64,000 nucleotides of DNA from Taibaiella chishuiensis (GCF_003014535.1 NZ_PYGD01000002.1:310001-374000), one strand, 5' to 3'; positions 22,975 through 32,317 are shown, counted from the stretch's first letter. Program-made: numbers and translations. The notes: a model not told the origin generated them from the sequence alone.

Positions 22975-24894
22975 CTACCGTATCAGGGTCAGGTCGCCCT
23001 TGGTTTCATACAGTTTATTATCGTCGCAGGTATACTTGCAGGCATACATATACACGCCGGCATTGGCCGGTGTGCCGTTTTTATAAGTGCCGTTCCATCC
23101 TTTCCGTACATCTTCATTGTCGTATACCAGTGTGCCATAGCGGTCAAATACCCGCAGGGTTACGATCTGTTGGCCGGGTTTAAGCAAAGGGTTGAAGTAA
23201 TCGTTCAGGCCGTCGTTGTTGGGGCTGAACGCCGTGGGCGTAAGCGCCTCGCAACAGGGCGCCACCCGCGCCATTACGGAATCGGTAGCATAACAGCCGT
23301 AGGCACTGTATACCCTGAGATAAACCGGCTCGGGCCGCTTAAACGTACCCATAGCTGTCGCATTTTCCGTGCCGCTTATTGTACGAAAGGCTTTTTCGGG
23401 CGACCACAGGTAATAACCATCGTCCTCCGGGTTTTCGGCTGCAAAATGCAGGGTATCGTAGGTACAGCGCAGTTCGGCATCGTAAAGAATAGCGGCATGG
23501 GGCAGGGGGCGTTCGGTAACCTGCAGGTCCAGCGAGGTATCGGCACAGTTTTGCAAACTGGCCGTAACGGAATAGAGACCGCCCGATGCCGCCCGGTATT
23601 GCGGCCCGGTTTCGCCTGCTATGGGGCTGCGTTCCCGCCACCATTGGTACGTAGCGCCATTGGTGGGATTGTTTACCGAGAGCAATGCCGTATCGCCGGC
23701 ACAGAGATCGATACTGCCCGTACCGCTCAGCAGTACGCCGGGTAAGGGTGTGATGTTGAGGTGCAGGGTAACCAGCGTGCCGCAGAGGTCGCCCGGGTTT
23801 TCGCGCACCAGTGTATCGTAAGTGCCGGGCAGACCGATATAGCGCCCGTAGAAATTATAGACTTCGCCGAGGCAGCGGGTAACGTTCAGCGTATCCCTTG
23901 GGAACTCGGCCACCTGTATGATACTGGTATCGCTTACGGCCACGCAGTTATAATTGCCGATCACGCCCTGCGGGCCCGTCTTGAACCGGATCCAGTAAGT
24001 GCCGGGCAACAGGCTGCCGGTATTGAAAGTATAGGCCGTGCTGCCGGTTGCCGGTCCCTGGTCCAGCCAGGTGGCGCCATTATCGGCGCTGTATTGCCAT
24101 TGGTAGGCCGCCGGGTTATAGGGACTGTTGATCACGTTGGCGTTAAAATGCAGCTGGGTATTCTGGCATATGGTCGTATCCAGGCGGGGCTGGATATGCG
24201 ATTCGGGAACACAGGGTTGTACCGTAATATCGTCGATGGCCAGGTCGTTGCCATAACCCGAGCCTACCGAGTTATTGACCAGTTGCAATTTGATCGAGGT
24301 GCTGCCGCCGTTGTTAAACACCACGGAATACTGGTGCCAGGCTTCGTCGGCCGGTACATTGCCCGATGCCGAGGAGCCCAGTACGGTATTGGTCACCGCA
24401 TCGATCGCGTTCAGCGTCATATTGGGATACTGGTAGGTAGGGTTAGTGGTCAGCGATGCGGAATTGGTATTCAGGATCCATACCGATAGCTTCAGGGTAG
24501 TATTGGGACAGAGGTCGTCCATCACATATTCGAAAAATACGGTAGCGGCCGTAGAGGGGGCATTGATCACGAACATCAGCCCGTTGGGATTGCCGGTATG
24601 ATCCGGTGTGCCTACCCAGCCGCCCTGCCCGCTGGCCGTGGGTATCTTTACCAGGCCCGAATAGTTATCGACCAGCACGCCTCCGGGAGGACCGGCGGTG
24701 CCTACAAAAATGGTGGAAGTAGAGGCGCCCGGTGCATAAGTAGTCAGCGGGCCATACCAGGTGTCGGTAGCATTGCCCTGGCCAAAAGTCTGGTTGACCA
24801 GCAATTGTCCCCATACGCCGTTACAGGTGTTTTGGGCCTGGCTGGCCAGGACGGTATACAGGAAAAACAGGGCAAGGGTAAAGGTTCTTTTCAT
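22975..24894 (-). CDS. Large secreted protein with gliding-motility type (type B) C-terminal domain
   Basis: This 639-residue protein has a signal peptide (cut after SQAQ, residue 20). The N-terminal ~210 residues look like a lectin-like jelly roll (LAIDDITVQPCVPES closes it). Ig-like/PKD-like segments follow (TYQWWRERSPIAGETGPQYRA), then the ~90-residue gliding-motility-associated C-terminal domain: PTAFSPNNDGLND, RVFDRYGTLVYD, GWNGTYKNGTPANAGVYMY. This type B signal is a type IX secretion tag. It is probably a surface adhesin. The gene directly abuts the end of the TPR-LuxR gene. Confidence 0.85.
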   Translation of the reverse strand: MKRTFTLALFFLYTVLASQAQNTCNGVWGQLLVNQTFGQGNATDTWYGPLTTYAPGASTSTIFVGTAGPPGGVLVDNYSGLVKIPTASGQGGWVGTPDHTGNPNGLMFVINAPSTAATVFFEYVMDDLCPNTTLKLSVWILNTNSASLTTNPTYQYPNMTLNAIDAVTNTVLGSSASGNVPADEAWHQYSVVFNNGGSTSIKLQLVNNSVGSGYGNDLAIDDITVQPCVPESHIQPRLDTTICQNTQLHFNANVINSPYNPAAYQWQYSADNGATWLDQGPATGSTAYTFNTGSLLPGTYWIRFKTGPQGVIGNYNCVAVSDTSIIQVAEFPRDTLNVTRCLGEVYNFYGRYIGLPGTYDTLVRENPGDLCGTLVTLHLNITPLPGVLLSGTGSIDLCAGDTALLSVNNPTNGATYQWWRERSPIAGETGPQYRAASGGLYSVTASLQNCADTSLDLQVTERPLPHAAILYDAELRCTYDTLHFAAENPEDDGYYLWSPEKAFRTISGTENATAMGTFKRPEPVYLRVYSAYGCYATDSVMARVAPCCEALTPTAFSPNNDGLNDYFNPLLKPGQQIVTLRVFDRYGTLVYDNEDVRKGWNGTYKNGTPANAGVYMYACKYTCDDNKLYETKGDLTLIR

Positions 24895-25332
24895 TTGATC
24901 CGGGTTTTTATAAATGCAAAATTTTTTATTGTGTTGATCGGGGTTCGTGTTCCCATGAAAGTATCGATCTGCGCAGCGGATCGGGCATAAGGGATACAGA
25001 CAAATGAAAAGACAAATGAGCGGGACAAAAACCGGACAATTATACCTTTGTTATTTATTTTGTTATATGTTTTTGTTTTAACAATTTGTATATATAATGC
25101 ATTTTTAAAAATGTGCTATTGTTCGTTTTTTGCCTCATCTGCAGCTGCTTTTGCTGCGGGTGACAGGGAATGTGACTAAACGTTAAAGGGATTGTAAGGC
25201 GGTTAGCGGTGGGTTAACTTTTGATCAGGCAGGCATGCTCCGGGATCGAAAATGCCGGCATGCCGCTATAGTTAAAAATGATGTTGGGTTAACATGCTGC
25301 GGTTGATCTTTGCACTCTTTTTCTGAACTATA
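24895..25332. other. AT-rich intergenic region with promoters
   Basis: This 438-base divergent region has no recognised gene. A perfect plus-strand TACCTTTG lies at 25043-25050 with no gene close behind it, and a good promoter for the MFS gene lies at 25284-25312. The part from about 25040 to 25110 is very AT-rich. Confidence 0.5.
25284..25312 (+). promoter_or_regulatory. Promoter of the Bcr/CflA-type transporter gene
   Basis: TTG at 25284-25286 and GATCTTTG at 25305-25312 are separated by 18 bases, one mismatch to the Bacteroidota consensus. The ATG at 25333 is 20 bases further on. Confidence 0.55.
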
Positions 25333-26559
25333 ATGAGCCGCAAACAATACTTCGCACTGATTCTTATTCTTGGTACCCTAACCGCATTGGCCCCTTTTTC
25401 GATCGATATGTACCTGCCCGGGTTCAAGGCCATTGCCGACGATCTGCATACGAGCGCATCCCGGGTCTCGCTTTCGCTTACCGGGTTCTTTATCGGTATT
25501 TCGGCGGGCCAGCTGCTCTACGGTCCGCTGCTCGACCGTTTTGGCCGTAAAAAACCGTTGTACATCGGGCTTACGGTATACATCCTGGCTTCGGTCGGTT
25601 GTTCCATGGCCCATTCGATCGAAAGTCTTATTGCCTTGCGTTTTATACAGGCGATCGGCAGTTGTGCAGCTACCGTAGCCTCGGTAGCCATGGTACGCGA
25701 CCTGTTCCCCGTAAAAGACAGTGCCAGGGTATTTTCCCTGTTGATCCTTGTATTGGGCGCCTCGCCCATGATCGCGCCTACGGTGGGCGGTTATGTTACC
25801 GCTGCTTTTGGCTGGAGTTATGTATTCCTGATCCTGGCCCTGCTGGGTTTGGTGGTGCTGGCCGCTTCGGCGCTTTGGTTACCCGACAGCTACCAGCCCG
25901 ATCCGGGTATATCGCTTAAGCCCGCGCCGATTATCGCCAACTTTCTTGCCGTAGTGCGCGAGCCCCAGTTTTATACCTATGCTTTTACCGGCGCTATCGC
26001 ATTCGCGGGTTTGTTTGCCTATGTATCGGGTTCGCCCCTGGTGTTTATGACCGTATTTGGTGTAAGTGAAAAAGTATATGGCTGGATCTTTGCCGGTTTG
26101 TCGGTAGGTTTTATCGGCGCCAGCCAGTTGAATACCGTATTGCTGAAATGGTTTAACGGTACGCAGATTATCCGGGTGGCGCTGCTTTGTTACGCGGTAC
26201 TGGGTATTATGTTTGCGGCCACGGCCTTGCTGGGTTGGCTCAACCTGCCGACGGCCATCGTGTTTTTCTTCCTGTTGCTGGCTTGTGTGGGCATTACCAA
26301 TCCCAATGCTTCTTCTTTGTCGCTGGCGCCTTTTTCAAAGAATGCAGGAAGCGCTTCGGCCTTGATGGGCGCCCTGCAAATGGGTTTCGGTGCGCTGATC
26401 TCGGTGCTGATCAGTATGTTCGAAAAGCCTTCGGCCACACCGGTTGCTGCGGGTATGGCTATAGCGGGCCTGTTGGCGCTGGGGGTGTTTTACATCGGTA
26501 AACGTAATATCGTGCAGCCGGTAGCGGTTGCTCAAGGCGATGCGGTACTGGCACATTAA
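25333..26559 (+). CDS. Bcr/CflA-family multidrug efflux MFS transporter
   Basis: This 408-residue protein has 12 predicted membrane helices. The Bcr/CflA signature near helix 1 is clear (FSIDMYLPGFKAIADDL), and MFS motif A reads GQLLYGPLLDRFGRKKPL at about 60-77. MFS motif C-like Gly-rich helix 5 follows (LGASPMIAPTVGGYV). It is a proton-driven drug exporter (bicyclomycin/chloramphenicol type by homology); the real substrate is unknown. It has its own promoter and is followed by a strong terminator. Confidence 0.9.
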   Translation: MSRKQYFALILILGTLTALAPFSIDMYLPGFKAIADDLHTSASRVSLSLTGFFIGISAGQLLYGPLLDRFGRKKPLYIGLTVYILASVGCSMAHSIESLIALRFIQAIGSCAATVASVAMVRDLFPVKDSARVFSLLILVLGASPMIAPTVGGYVTAAFGWSYVFLILALLGLVVLAASALWLPDSYQPDPGISLKPAPIIANFLAVVREPQFYTYAFTGAIAFAGLFAYVSGSPLVFMTVFGVSEKVYGWIFAGLSVGFIGASQLNTVLLKWFNGTQIIRVALLCYAVLGIMFAATALLGWLNLPTAIVFFFLLLACVGITNPNASSLSLAPFSKNAGSASALMGALQMGFGALISVLISMFEKPSATPVAAGMAIAGLLALGVFYIGKRNIVQPVAVAQGDAVLAH

Positions 26560-26601
26560 CAGGTTATAAGCAGCTTCCGTATGGAGCGATACCATAAAAT
26601 A

Positions 26602-26641
26602 AACGACAATGCCAGGACCCGGAGGTCCTGGCATTGTCGTT
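26602..26641. terminator. Perfect hairpin terminator
   Basis: An 18-bp perfect stem, AACGACAATGCCAGGACC (26602-26619) with its complement (26624-26641), has the loop CGGA. Outer ATACCA/TGGTAT bases extend it. It serves the convergent transporter and porin-like genes. Confidence 0.9.
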
Positions 26642-26657
26642 GGTATAGCCCTAAGTT

Positions 26658-27302
26658 TTAATCGAGTGTAAAACCCAGGGACAACTGGAAGCCTTTGTTT
26701 TTAACGGTTGCGTTGTTGTTATTGCTCAGGTTGGCAAAGCCGAAGCCGTACTGTGCACGCAGGTATACGCCCCAGGGTGTTTCATAACCCAGGCCCGCGT
26801 TCAGACCGTAGTCGAAGCGTTTGGTTTCATCTGCGTCACTGCCGAATTTGACATTATCGCTGGTCTTGGTTTCGATACCGAGGGTGGTAATCGTATTTTT
26901 TACTTTCCCGTTAGTGGCCAGGGCAGCATAAGGGCCGGCAGAGACGAACAGGCCGCCTGCATTACCCAGGTCGAAACGGTACAGGGCGTTTACCGGGATT
27001 TCGACATAACCGATATTGACCGTAGTTTCTGTTTTGAGAATGCCGGCGTCGGTGGTCGATTTAAATCCCTTGGTGGAGTAGAAGATACCCGGCTGGATAT
27101 AAAAGCCGGCTACCACGGGAATATTAACGACACCACCGGCTTTAAATCCGATTTTCGAGTCGGAGTTTAATTCCAGGTTGCCCGCTTTACGGGTTTGGTT
27201 AAAGATGTTCAGTCCTATTTCAGGAGCGAAGGTAACCTGCTGTGCGTTGGCGCCCAAAGCGAGCAGGGAGGCCATAGATGTAACCAGGAATGTTTTTTTC
27301 AT
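26658..27302 (-). CDS. Porin-family outer-membrane beta-barrel protein (PorT-like)
   Basis: This 214-residue protein has a signal peptide (cut after ANAQ, residue 20). Regular amphipathic strands with Gly/aromatic alternation fit the eight-stranded PorT/OMP_b-brl_2 family: GFKAGGVVNIPVVAGFYIQPGIFYSTKGFK and GLGYETPWGVYLRAQYGFG, with the last strand FQLSLGFTL. It sits in the outer membrane; its role is unknown. Confidence 0.8.
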   Translation of the reverse strand: MKKTFLVTSMASLLALGANAQQVTFAPEIGLNIFNQTRKAGNLELNSDSKIGFKAGGVVNIPVVAGFYIQPGIFYSTKGFKSTTDAGILKTETTVNIGYVEIPVNALYRFDLGNAGGLFVSAGPYAALATNGKVKNTITTLGIETKTSDNVKFGSDADETKRFDYGLNAGLGYETPWGVYLRAQYGFGFANLSNNNNATVKNKGFQLSLGFTLD

Positions 27303-27559
27303 ATTTTTCGTGATTTAGTTAACGCTGTAAGGGCAGACTGGCTGCTTGCAGGCAATACTTGCAAAAAGTGATCCATTTGCCAGGATAAGACAAAATAGTC
27401 ACGTTGAAGTTGTGTTAAAATCAGGTGCAGGCCGGGCCTGCCGGTCTGTTATTTCAGGTGTAAACTGCTGTAAATAAACAGCGTAGCTGCCGTTATGGAA
27501 AAACCGATATTAAACGACAAATTTGCAAGCTCAATCTCCAATTTTTCTGAAACCATAAC

Positions 27560-28780
27560 ATGAAACCCATCTCTACCGGAACTTCGACCTCTTCGGCCAG
27601 CATTGCAGGAAAAACCGTTTACGCCATTCTTTTTGCTGTCAGTTTTTCTCATTTACTCAACGATCTGCTGCAGTCCACGATCCCTGCCATATACCCGATG
27701 CTGAAGGATAAATACCGGCTTTCTTTTGCCGAGATCGGGATGATCACCTTTACGTTCCAGCTTACGGCCTCCATCCTGCAGCCCTTTGTGGGCTTCTATA
27801 CCGACCGGCGGCCGCGGCCTTATTCTTTATTGGCGGCTATGCTGTTTACGGCGGGCGGCCTGGTATTGCTCGCTTATGCCGCATCGTTCCCGGTTATCCT
27901 TATGGCGGTTGCCCTGGTGGGTATCGGGTCGTCGATCTTTCATCCCGAGGCCTCGCGTGTGGCTTACCTGGCCTCCGGCGGGCGACGTGGTTTTGCACAG
28001 TCTATCTTCCAGTTGGGCGGTAATGCGGGTAGCGCCACCGGTCCCCTGCTGATTGCCATCGTGGTAATGCCTTACGGGCAGTACAATATTGTCTGGTTTG
28101 TGCTGGCGGCCTTATTGGCAATACTGGTGCTTACCCGGATTGCGGCCTGGTACCGCGGGCATCTTAACCTGCGTGCTGCATCCGGGGCGCCTAAAGAGAC
28201 GCCCGTGGTCCGGCTTTCGCCCGCAAAGATCACCCTGGCGCTTACCGTATTGCTGGTGCTCATCTTCAGCAAGTATTTTTACATGACCAGTATTACCAGC
28301 TACCTAACCTTTTACCTGATCGATAAGTTCCAGCTGAGCCCGCAGCAATCGCAGATGTACCTGTTTGTTTTCCTGGCCTCTATTGCTGCAGGTACGGTTA
28401 TCGGCGGTCCTATCGGCGACCGCTTCGGCCGCAAGTACGTGATCTGGATCTCTATACTGGGTGTGGCGCCGTTTACGATGCTGTTACCCTATGTAAACCT
28501 GTTCTGGCTGGGCATACTGATCGTGATCATCGGTATTATCCTGGCTTCTGCCTTTTCGGCAATATTGGTTTATGCCCAGGAGCTGGTGCCGGGTAAGGTG
28601 GGTATGATCTCCGGGCTCTTCTTCGGTTTTGCCTTTGGGGTTGCGGGCCTGGGCTCGGCCTTGCTGGGTTATCTTGCCGACCATACCAGTATCGAGTACG
28701 TATTTAAAGTATGCGCCTACCTGCCGCTTATTGGCATTATTACCGGTTTGCTGCCGGGGCTTAACCGCGATACGGAGTAG
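27560..28780 (+). CDS. MFS transporter of the fosmidomycin-resistance (Fsr) type
   Basis: This 406-residue, 12-helix MFS transporter has Fsr-type motifs: SHLLNDLLQSTIPAIYPMLK in helix 1, and the highly conserved GIGSSIFHPEASRVA at ~119-133. Motif A-like sequences are FVGFYTDRRPRP and GPIGDRFGRKYV. It probably exports a small antibiotic-like molecule, as shown for E. coli Fsr. A -7-like CAAATTTG is at 27518-27525. A GC-rich hairpin followed by six T (28811-28840) ends the unit. Confidence 0.88.
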   Translation: MKPISTGTSTSSASIAGKTVYAILFAVSFSHLLNDLLQSTIPAIYPMLKDKYRLSFAEIGMITFTFQLTASILQPFVGFYTDRRPRPYSLLAAMLFTAGGLVLLAYAASFPVILMAVALVGIGSSIFHPEASRVAYLASGGRRGFAQSIFQLGGNAGSATGPLLIAIVVMPYGQYNIVWFVLAALLAILVLTRIAAWYRGHLNLRAASGAPKETPVVRLSPAKITLALTVLLVLIFSKYFYMTSITSYLTFYLIDKFQLSPQQSQMYLFVFLASIAAGTVIGGPIGDRFGRKYVIWISILGVAPFTMLLPYVNLFWLGILIVIIGIILASAFSAILVYAQELVPGKVGMISGLFFGFAFGVAGLGSALLGYLADHTSIEYVFKVCAYLPLIGIITGLLPGLNRDTE

Positions 28781-28810
28781 TACGCTAAATCAATAAATTA
28801 ATAAACTATA

Positions 28811-28840
28811 GGGGCGGCTCACAACGGGCCGTCCTTTTTT
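28811..28840 (+). terminator. Rho-independent terminator
   Basis: A GC-rich hairpin (GGGGCGGCTC with GGGCCGTCC) is followed by TTTTTT, ~30 bases after the transporter stop. Confidence 0.7.
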
Positions 28841-29020
28841 GTGCTACATAAAAAAATCTTACTGCGCTTTGTTTTCCAGTTTTTGAAAAAAAATGTAAAA
28901 AGAGATAGTATTTTGTGGCACGTGATTTGTCATTATTACAGTAGGTTTGGTTAAATAAATGTTAGTTGTTTGTTCTTTAATATATTATGTGCGTTTCGTT
29001 AATTAGTGTGAAACGGCTCG

Positions 29021-29051
29021 TTGCGGGCATCTTATTTTCTGGATATCTTTG
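29021..29051 (+). promoter_or_regulatory. Promoter of the two-component operon
   Basis: TTG (29021-29023), a 20-base spacer and TATCTTTG (29044-29051) form a perfect Bacteroidota promoter; the histidine kinase ATG follows 22 bases later. Confidence 0.8.
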
Positions 29052-29073
29052 TTAATTTACGAAAAGGTATCCC

Positions 29074-30540
29074 ATGAGACAAAGGCTTACACGTTTGGTG
29101 CTGTTGACATGCTGTGCACTTATCGGGGTTATTGGTTTGCAGATTTTCTGGCTCTATAATGCTTATGGCGAACAACGAAAAAGATTACTGGCAACGGCTA
29201 ACGAAGCGCTGCTGGAAACACAGCTGATGACAGGTGTTAACCGGCAACTTACCTCGGCAGCCATGGGGCTGACCAATGGTTTGCTGGAAGGATATGCCAA
29301 GGGCGAGCGGCCGGTAGTGAAGCTGAACCCGGATCTGAAGGGTGAGCTGGACATCCGGAAAATTAAACCCGGGGACATCAGCACCAACGACGAGGAACTG
29401 AAAAGTGAACTGGCCCAGCTGATAGGCATGGACACGGCGCCTAAGAACTATACCATACAGCAATATAAGCTGAGATTGAACAAGACGCTTGTATCCAAGC
29501 ATGTAAGCCTGCCGTTTGAGCTGGCCCTGCTTGATCCGGATTGTCATATTATCGCCAGTACGGTAGATACGGCAAAGTTTTTGCGTACGGGTACCAAGTC
29601 GGGTATGGAGCAACGCATTATAGCCCGGCTTAACGAGAAGCAATCCGGTATCCTGCAGCTGGCTTTTCCGAATGTGGCTTTTTACCTGCTGCGGGAAATG
29701 GGGCTTGTGTTGTTTCTTTCCCTGTTCTTTATCGTCGTGTGTGGTTTTTCTTTCTATTATATGATTGCCTTGTTCTTTAAGGATAAAAAAGAAGCGGAAG
29801 TAAAGAACGACTTCATGAACAATATGACGCATGAGTTGAAAACGCCGATAAGCTCGGTCTCTATGGCGCTCGAATTGCTCCAGGACGAGTCGGTGGTGAT
29901 GAAGGAAGCGGATAAAAAAGAATATTTCCAGATAGCGGGCAACGAGCTCAAACGCCTGGGTATGCTGGTGGATAAAGTGTTGCGGATGTCGGCTTTTGAA
30001 AAGATGGAAGTGGATCTGAACCTGGAGAAGTTCGAAGTATTGCCCTGGCTGGAAGAGATTGTGAGCGCGGTAAAATTGCAGACAGAAGGCATTGCTTCCG
30101 ATATTACCATCAATATCTGGCCCTTCGATCTCCAGTTCAACGCCGACAAGGAACAGCTGACCAGTGTGATCCAGAACCTGCTGGACAATGCGGTAAAGTA
30201 CCGCGACCAGCAGAAGGACAGTCTGAATATATGGGTAGATGTATGGGAGCACGAAAGCAATAACTTTATTACCATTACCGACAACGGGCAGGGAATAGCC
30301 GCCGAGTATATCTATAAAGTATTCGGCAAGTTTTTCAGGGTGCCCACCGGCGACGAACACGATATTAAAGGTTACGGGCTTGGCCTGAGTTATGTGCGGG
30401 AGATCATTAAACTGCATCACGGCGAGATCGAGGTGAGCAGCACCCTGAAACGGGGTACCAAATTTGAAATTACAATTCCGAAAAAACAGAGTTTATATGC
30501 AAACAATTCTACTGGCCGAGGACGAACTGGTACTAGGTAA
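29074..30540 (+). CDS. Sensor histidine kinase (RprX-like)
   Basis: This 488-residue kinase has membrane helices at ~7-27 and ~210-235 that enclose a periplasmic sensor of ~180 residues. The phosphoacceptor His253 is in NMTHELKTPISS. The ATPase domain shows the N box NLLDNAVKYRD, DNGQGI, and GYGLGLSYV. The layout is that of Bacteroides RprX. It phosphorylates the response regulator encoded next, whose start lies inside the kinase gene (44-bp overlap), a sign of translational coupling. Confidence 0.9.
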   Translation: MRQRLTRLVLLTCCALIGVIGLQIFWLYNAYGEQRKRLLATANEALLETQLMTGVNRQLTSAAMGLTNGLLEGYAKGERPVVKLNPDLKGELDIRKIKPGDISTNDEELKSELAQLIGMDTAPKNYTIQQYKLRLNKTLVSKHVSLPFELALLDPDCHIIASTVDTAKFLRTGTKSGMEQRIIARLNEKQSGILQLAFPNVAFYLLREMGLVLFLSLFFIVVCGFSFYYMIALFFKDKKEAEVKNDFMNNMTHELKTPISSVSMALELLQDESVVMKEADKKEYFQIAGNELKRLGMLVDKVLRMSAFEKMEVDLNLEKFEVLPWLEEIVSAVKLQTEGIASDITINIWPFDLQFNADKEQLTSVIQNLLDNAVKYRDQQKDSLNIWVDVWEHESNNFITITDNGQGIAAEYIYKVFGKFFRVPTGDEHDIKGYGLGLSYVREIIKLHHGEIEVSSTLKRGTKFEITIPKKQSLYANNSTGRGRTGTR

Positions 30541-31204
30541 GCTTATTAAAGAAGCCTTGGAGCGGAAGTCGTTCGAGGTGTTATGGGCTAGAAACGGGCA
30601 GGAAGCCTATGACCTGTATTGCGCGCACCGGCCTGCGCTTTGTGTGTTGGATATTATGATGCCCGTGAGCAACGGCTTCGTTGTGGCAGCCAATATCAGG
30701 GCTCTGTCGAAAGACGTGCCGATCCTTTTCCTGACGGCGCGCTCCGAGACGGACGATGTAATCCGGGGCTTCGAAGCCGGGGGCAACGATTATATGAAAA
30801 AGCCCTTCAGCCTGGAAGAGTTCCAGTTAAGGGTGCAGGAACTGCTGCGCCGCAACCAGCAACCTTCTGCAACGCCCGCCGTGGTAGCCATGGAGAATTT
30901 TGTACTCGGCATTTACCAGTTCAGCCCGGTATCGCAGGTGCTGAAGTGTGATAAAGAGACGATCAAACTTTCGTTCAAGGAGTCCGAATTGCTGAATGCG
31001 CTGATCAGTTATAAAAATACCCTGATGCCGCGGAAAGAGATCCTGATGCAGCTTTGGGGCGACGACAGCTTTTTCCACTCCCGTACTATGGATGTGTATA
31101 TCGGCAAGTTGCGCCGTTATCTCAAGCATGACACTAACCTCTCTATCGTTAATATCCGGGGTTTTGGTTTTAAACTGATCGAAGAAGCCGGCAAACTGAA
31201 TTGA
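30497..31204 (+). CDS. OmpR-family response regulator (RprY-like)
   Basis: This 235-residue protein has a receiver domain with phospho-acceptor Asp52 (LCVLDIMMP), acidic pocket residues in LAEDE (8-10), a Thr in LFLTAR and a Lys in MKKPFS. The C-terminal winged helix (about 130-230) ends SRTMDVYIGKLRRYLKHD, typical of OmpR/PhoB. The start at 30497 (MQTILLAEDE) is chosen over an upstream in-frame ATG because it gives a canonical receiver N-terminus. It is the cognate partner of the preceding kinase; its targets are unknown. Confidence 0.92.
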   Translation: MQTILLAEDELVLGKLIKEALERKSFEVLWARNGQEAYDLYCAHRPALCVLDIMMPVSNGFVVAANIRALSKDVPILFLTARSETDDVIRGFEAGGNDYMKKPFSLEEFQLRVQELLRRNQQPSATPAVVAMENFVLGIYQFSPVSQVLKCDKETIKLSFKESELLNALISYKNTLMPRKEILMQLWGDDSFFHSRTMDVYIGKLRRYLKHDTNLSIVNIRGFGFKLIEEAGKLN

Positions 31205-31217
31205 CCGTCACGCGGTA

Positions 31218-31820
31218 CTATCCGCGTGAGGGCAACATTTCAGTAATCTCTTGCGTACTGCCCAGCTCGCCGATACGGGGAAAAATGTACCGCAGGCTAT
31301 GCTCATGTGCCGCGGCAACCATATCTGTCATCGCGTCGGTGGCGAAAGTAAGGTTGTAGCCATACTCGTTGGCAGTCCGTGCCGTGCTCTCCACTCCGAT
31401 ACTGGTGGCGATGCCCGCCAGTACGATTCCCGTTACATTATGCCTGCTGAGCGTTTCGTGCAGGCCGGTGGCATAAAATGCATTCCAGGTTGTTTTCCGT
31501 ACCAGTATATCTCCTGTTGCCTGTTGCAGCTCCGGGACCAGGGTAAAAAATCCGCTGTCCAGCATTTGTTGTCTTGCCTGTTCAATCTGCTCCGGGTGCC
31601 TGGGTAACCGCTGGTCGGTAGCCCGTACCAGCGAGGCCGGTGCGCCCAAAGGGTCTACATGTACCAGCACGACCGGTAGCTGCGCTGCGCGGAATGCGCG
31701 GGCCAGATCAGCCGCCCGGGCAATTACCTCCCGGGCCGGGTGGGCGGTAGGCATACCGGTAATACCTTGTTGCAGGTCGATCAATACGAGGGCGGATTGC
31801 TTATCTATCGCTGTAATCAT
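31218..31820 (-). CDS. Isochorismatase-like hydrolase lacking the catalytic cysteine
   Basis: This 200-residue member of the isochorismatase-like superfamily has catalytic-triad Asp15 (LVLIDLQQG) and Lys109 (LVRKTTWNAF). The usual nucleophilic Cys, expected in a G-x-A-T-x-x-C motif, is Gly142 (GIATSIGVESTAR). Known isochorismatases such as EntB and PhzD also have Gly here and act without a Cys, so the protein may be active on a vinyl ether-type substrate rather than an amide; that is inference. It lies 11 bp after the MarR gene in a two-gene operon. Confidence 0.85.
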   Translation of the reverse strand: MITAIDKQSALVLIDLQQGITGMPTAHPAREVIARAADLARAFRAAQLPVVLVHVDPLGAPASLVRATDQRLPRHPEQIEQARQQMLDSGFFTLVPELQQATGDILVRKTTWNAFYATGLHETLSRHNVTGIVLAGIATSIGVESTARTANEYGYNLTFATDAMTDMVAAAHEHSLRYIFPRIGELGSTQEITEMLPSRG

Positions 31821-31831
31821 TATTTTAATTT

Positions 31832-32251
31832 TTAGGGTATAGCTGCTATTTTTTGTAATAAAGGGATCGCTTTTTTTACGGCGGCAAGTTCTGCAGTGCT
31901 TAAACTTAATAATGCATCAGATAGCCATTCATCTCTTTCATAACGGGTCCGGTCCACCATTTTCCTTCCTGCCGCCGTCAGGCTGATGGCCATTCTCCGG
32001 CCATCGGCATCTTTAGCGCGCCGGCGGGTAAGCCCGGCAGCTTCCAGCTTTTTCAATATAGCCGACATCGACTGGCTTTTTACCTTAGCCAGTTGTGCAA
32101 GTTCGGTAGGGTAGAGAAACGGGTGCCGGTACAAAAAAGACAGCGTAGTCAGCTCGCTGATCGAAAAGCCTTCGGCGGAATAAGTTCTGCGCAATCTTTT
32201 ATGGAGGTCCGATACGGCATCGCGTAAACCTGTGGCTGCGTTATCTTTCAT
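31832..32251 (-). CDS. MarR-family transcriptional regulator
   Basis: This 139-residue regulator starts at the ATG at 32251 (MKDNAATGLRDAV). The winged helix is visible as YPTELAQLAKVKSQSMSAILKKLEAAGLTRRRAKDADGRR, with the wing Asp-Gly-Arg-Arg. The longer in-frame start at 32290 would overlap the promoter. A 14-bp palindrome just upstream (32268-32281) is a likely autoregulatory operator. It probably controls the operon it shares with the isochorismatase-like gene. Confidence 0.88.
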   Translation of the reverse strand: MKDNAATGLRDAVSDLHKRLRRTYSAEGFSISELTTLSFLYRHPFLYPTELAQLAKVKSQSMSAILKKLEAAGLTRRRAKDADGRRMAISLTAAGRKMVDRTRYERDEWLSDALLSLSTAELAAVKKAIPLLQKIAAIP

Positions 32252-32267
32252 TGTTTTTATGTTCTCT

Positions 32268-32281
32268 AAACTTGTAAGTTT
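32268..32281. promoter_or_regulatory. Putative MarR operator
   Basis: AAACTTGTAAGTTT has 6-bp perfect inverted arms around GT and lies between the -7 box and the marR start codon. Confidence 0.6.
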
Positions 32282-32287
32282 AACGAA

Positions 32288-32295
32288 CAAAATTA
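32288..32295 (-). promoter_or_regulatory. -7 box of the marR promoter
   Basis: On the minus strand this reads TAATTTTG, a perfect TAnnTTTG. It is ~37 bases before the ATG at 32251, with the palindrome at 32268-32281 directly downstream. No TTG partner is clear. Confidence 0.5.
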
Positions 32296-32317
32296 TCGAA
32301 TCTTTTTATAAAACGAA

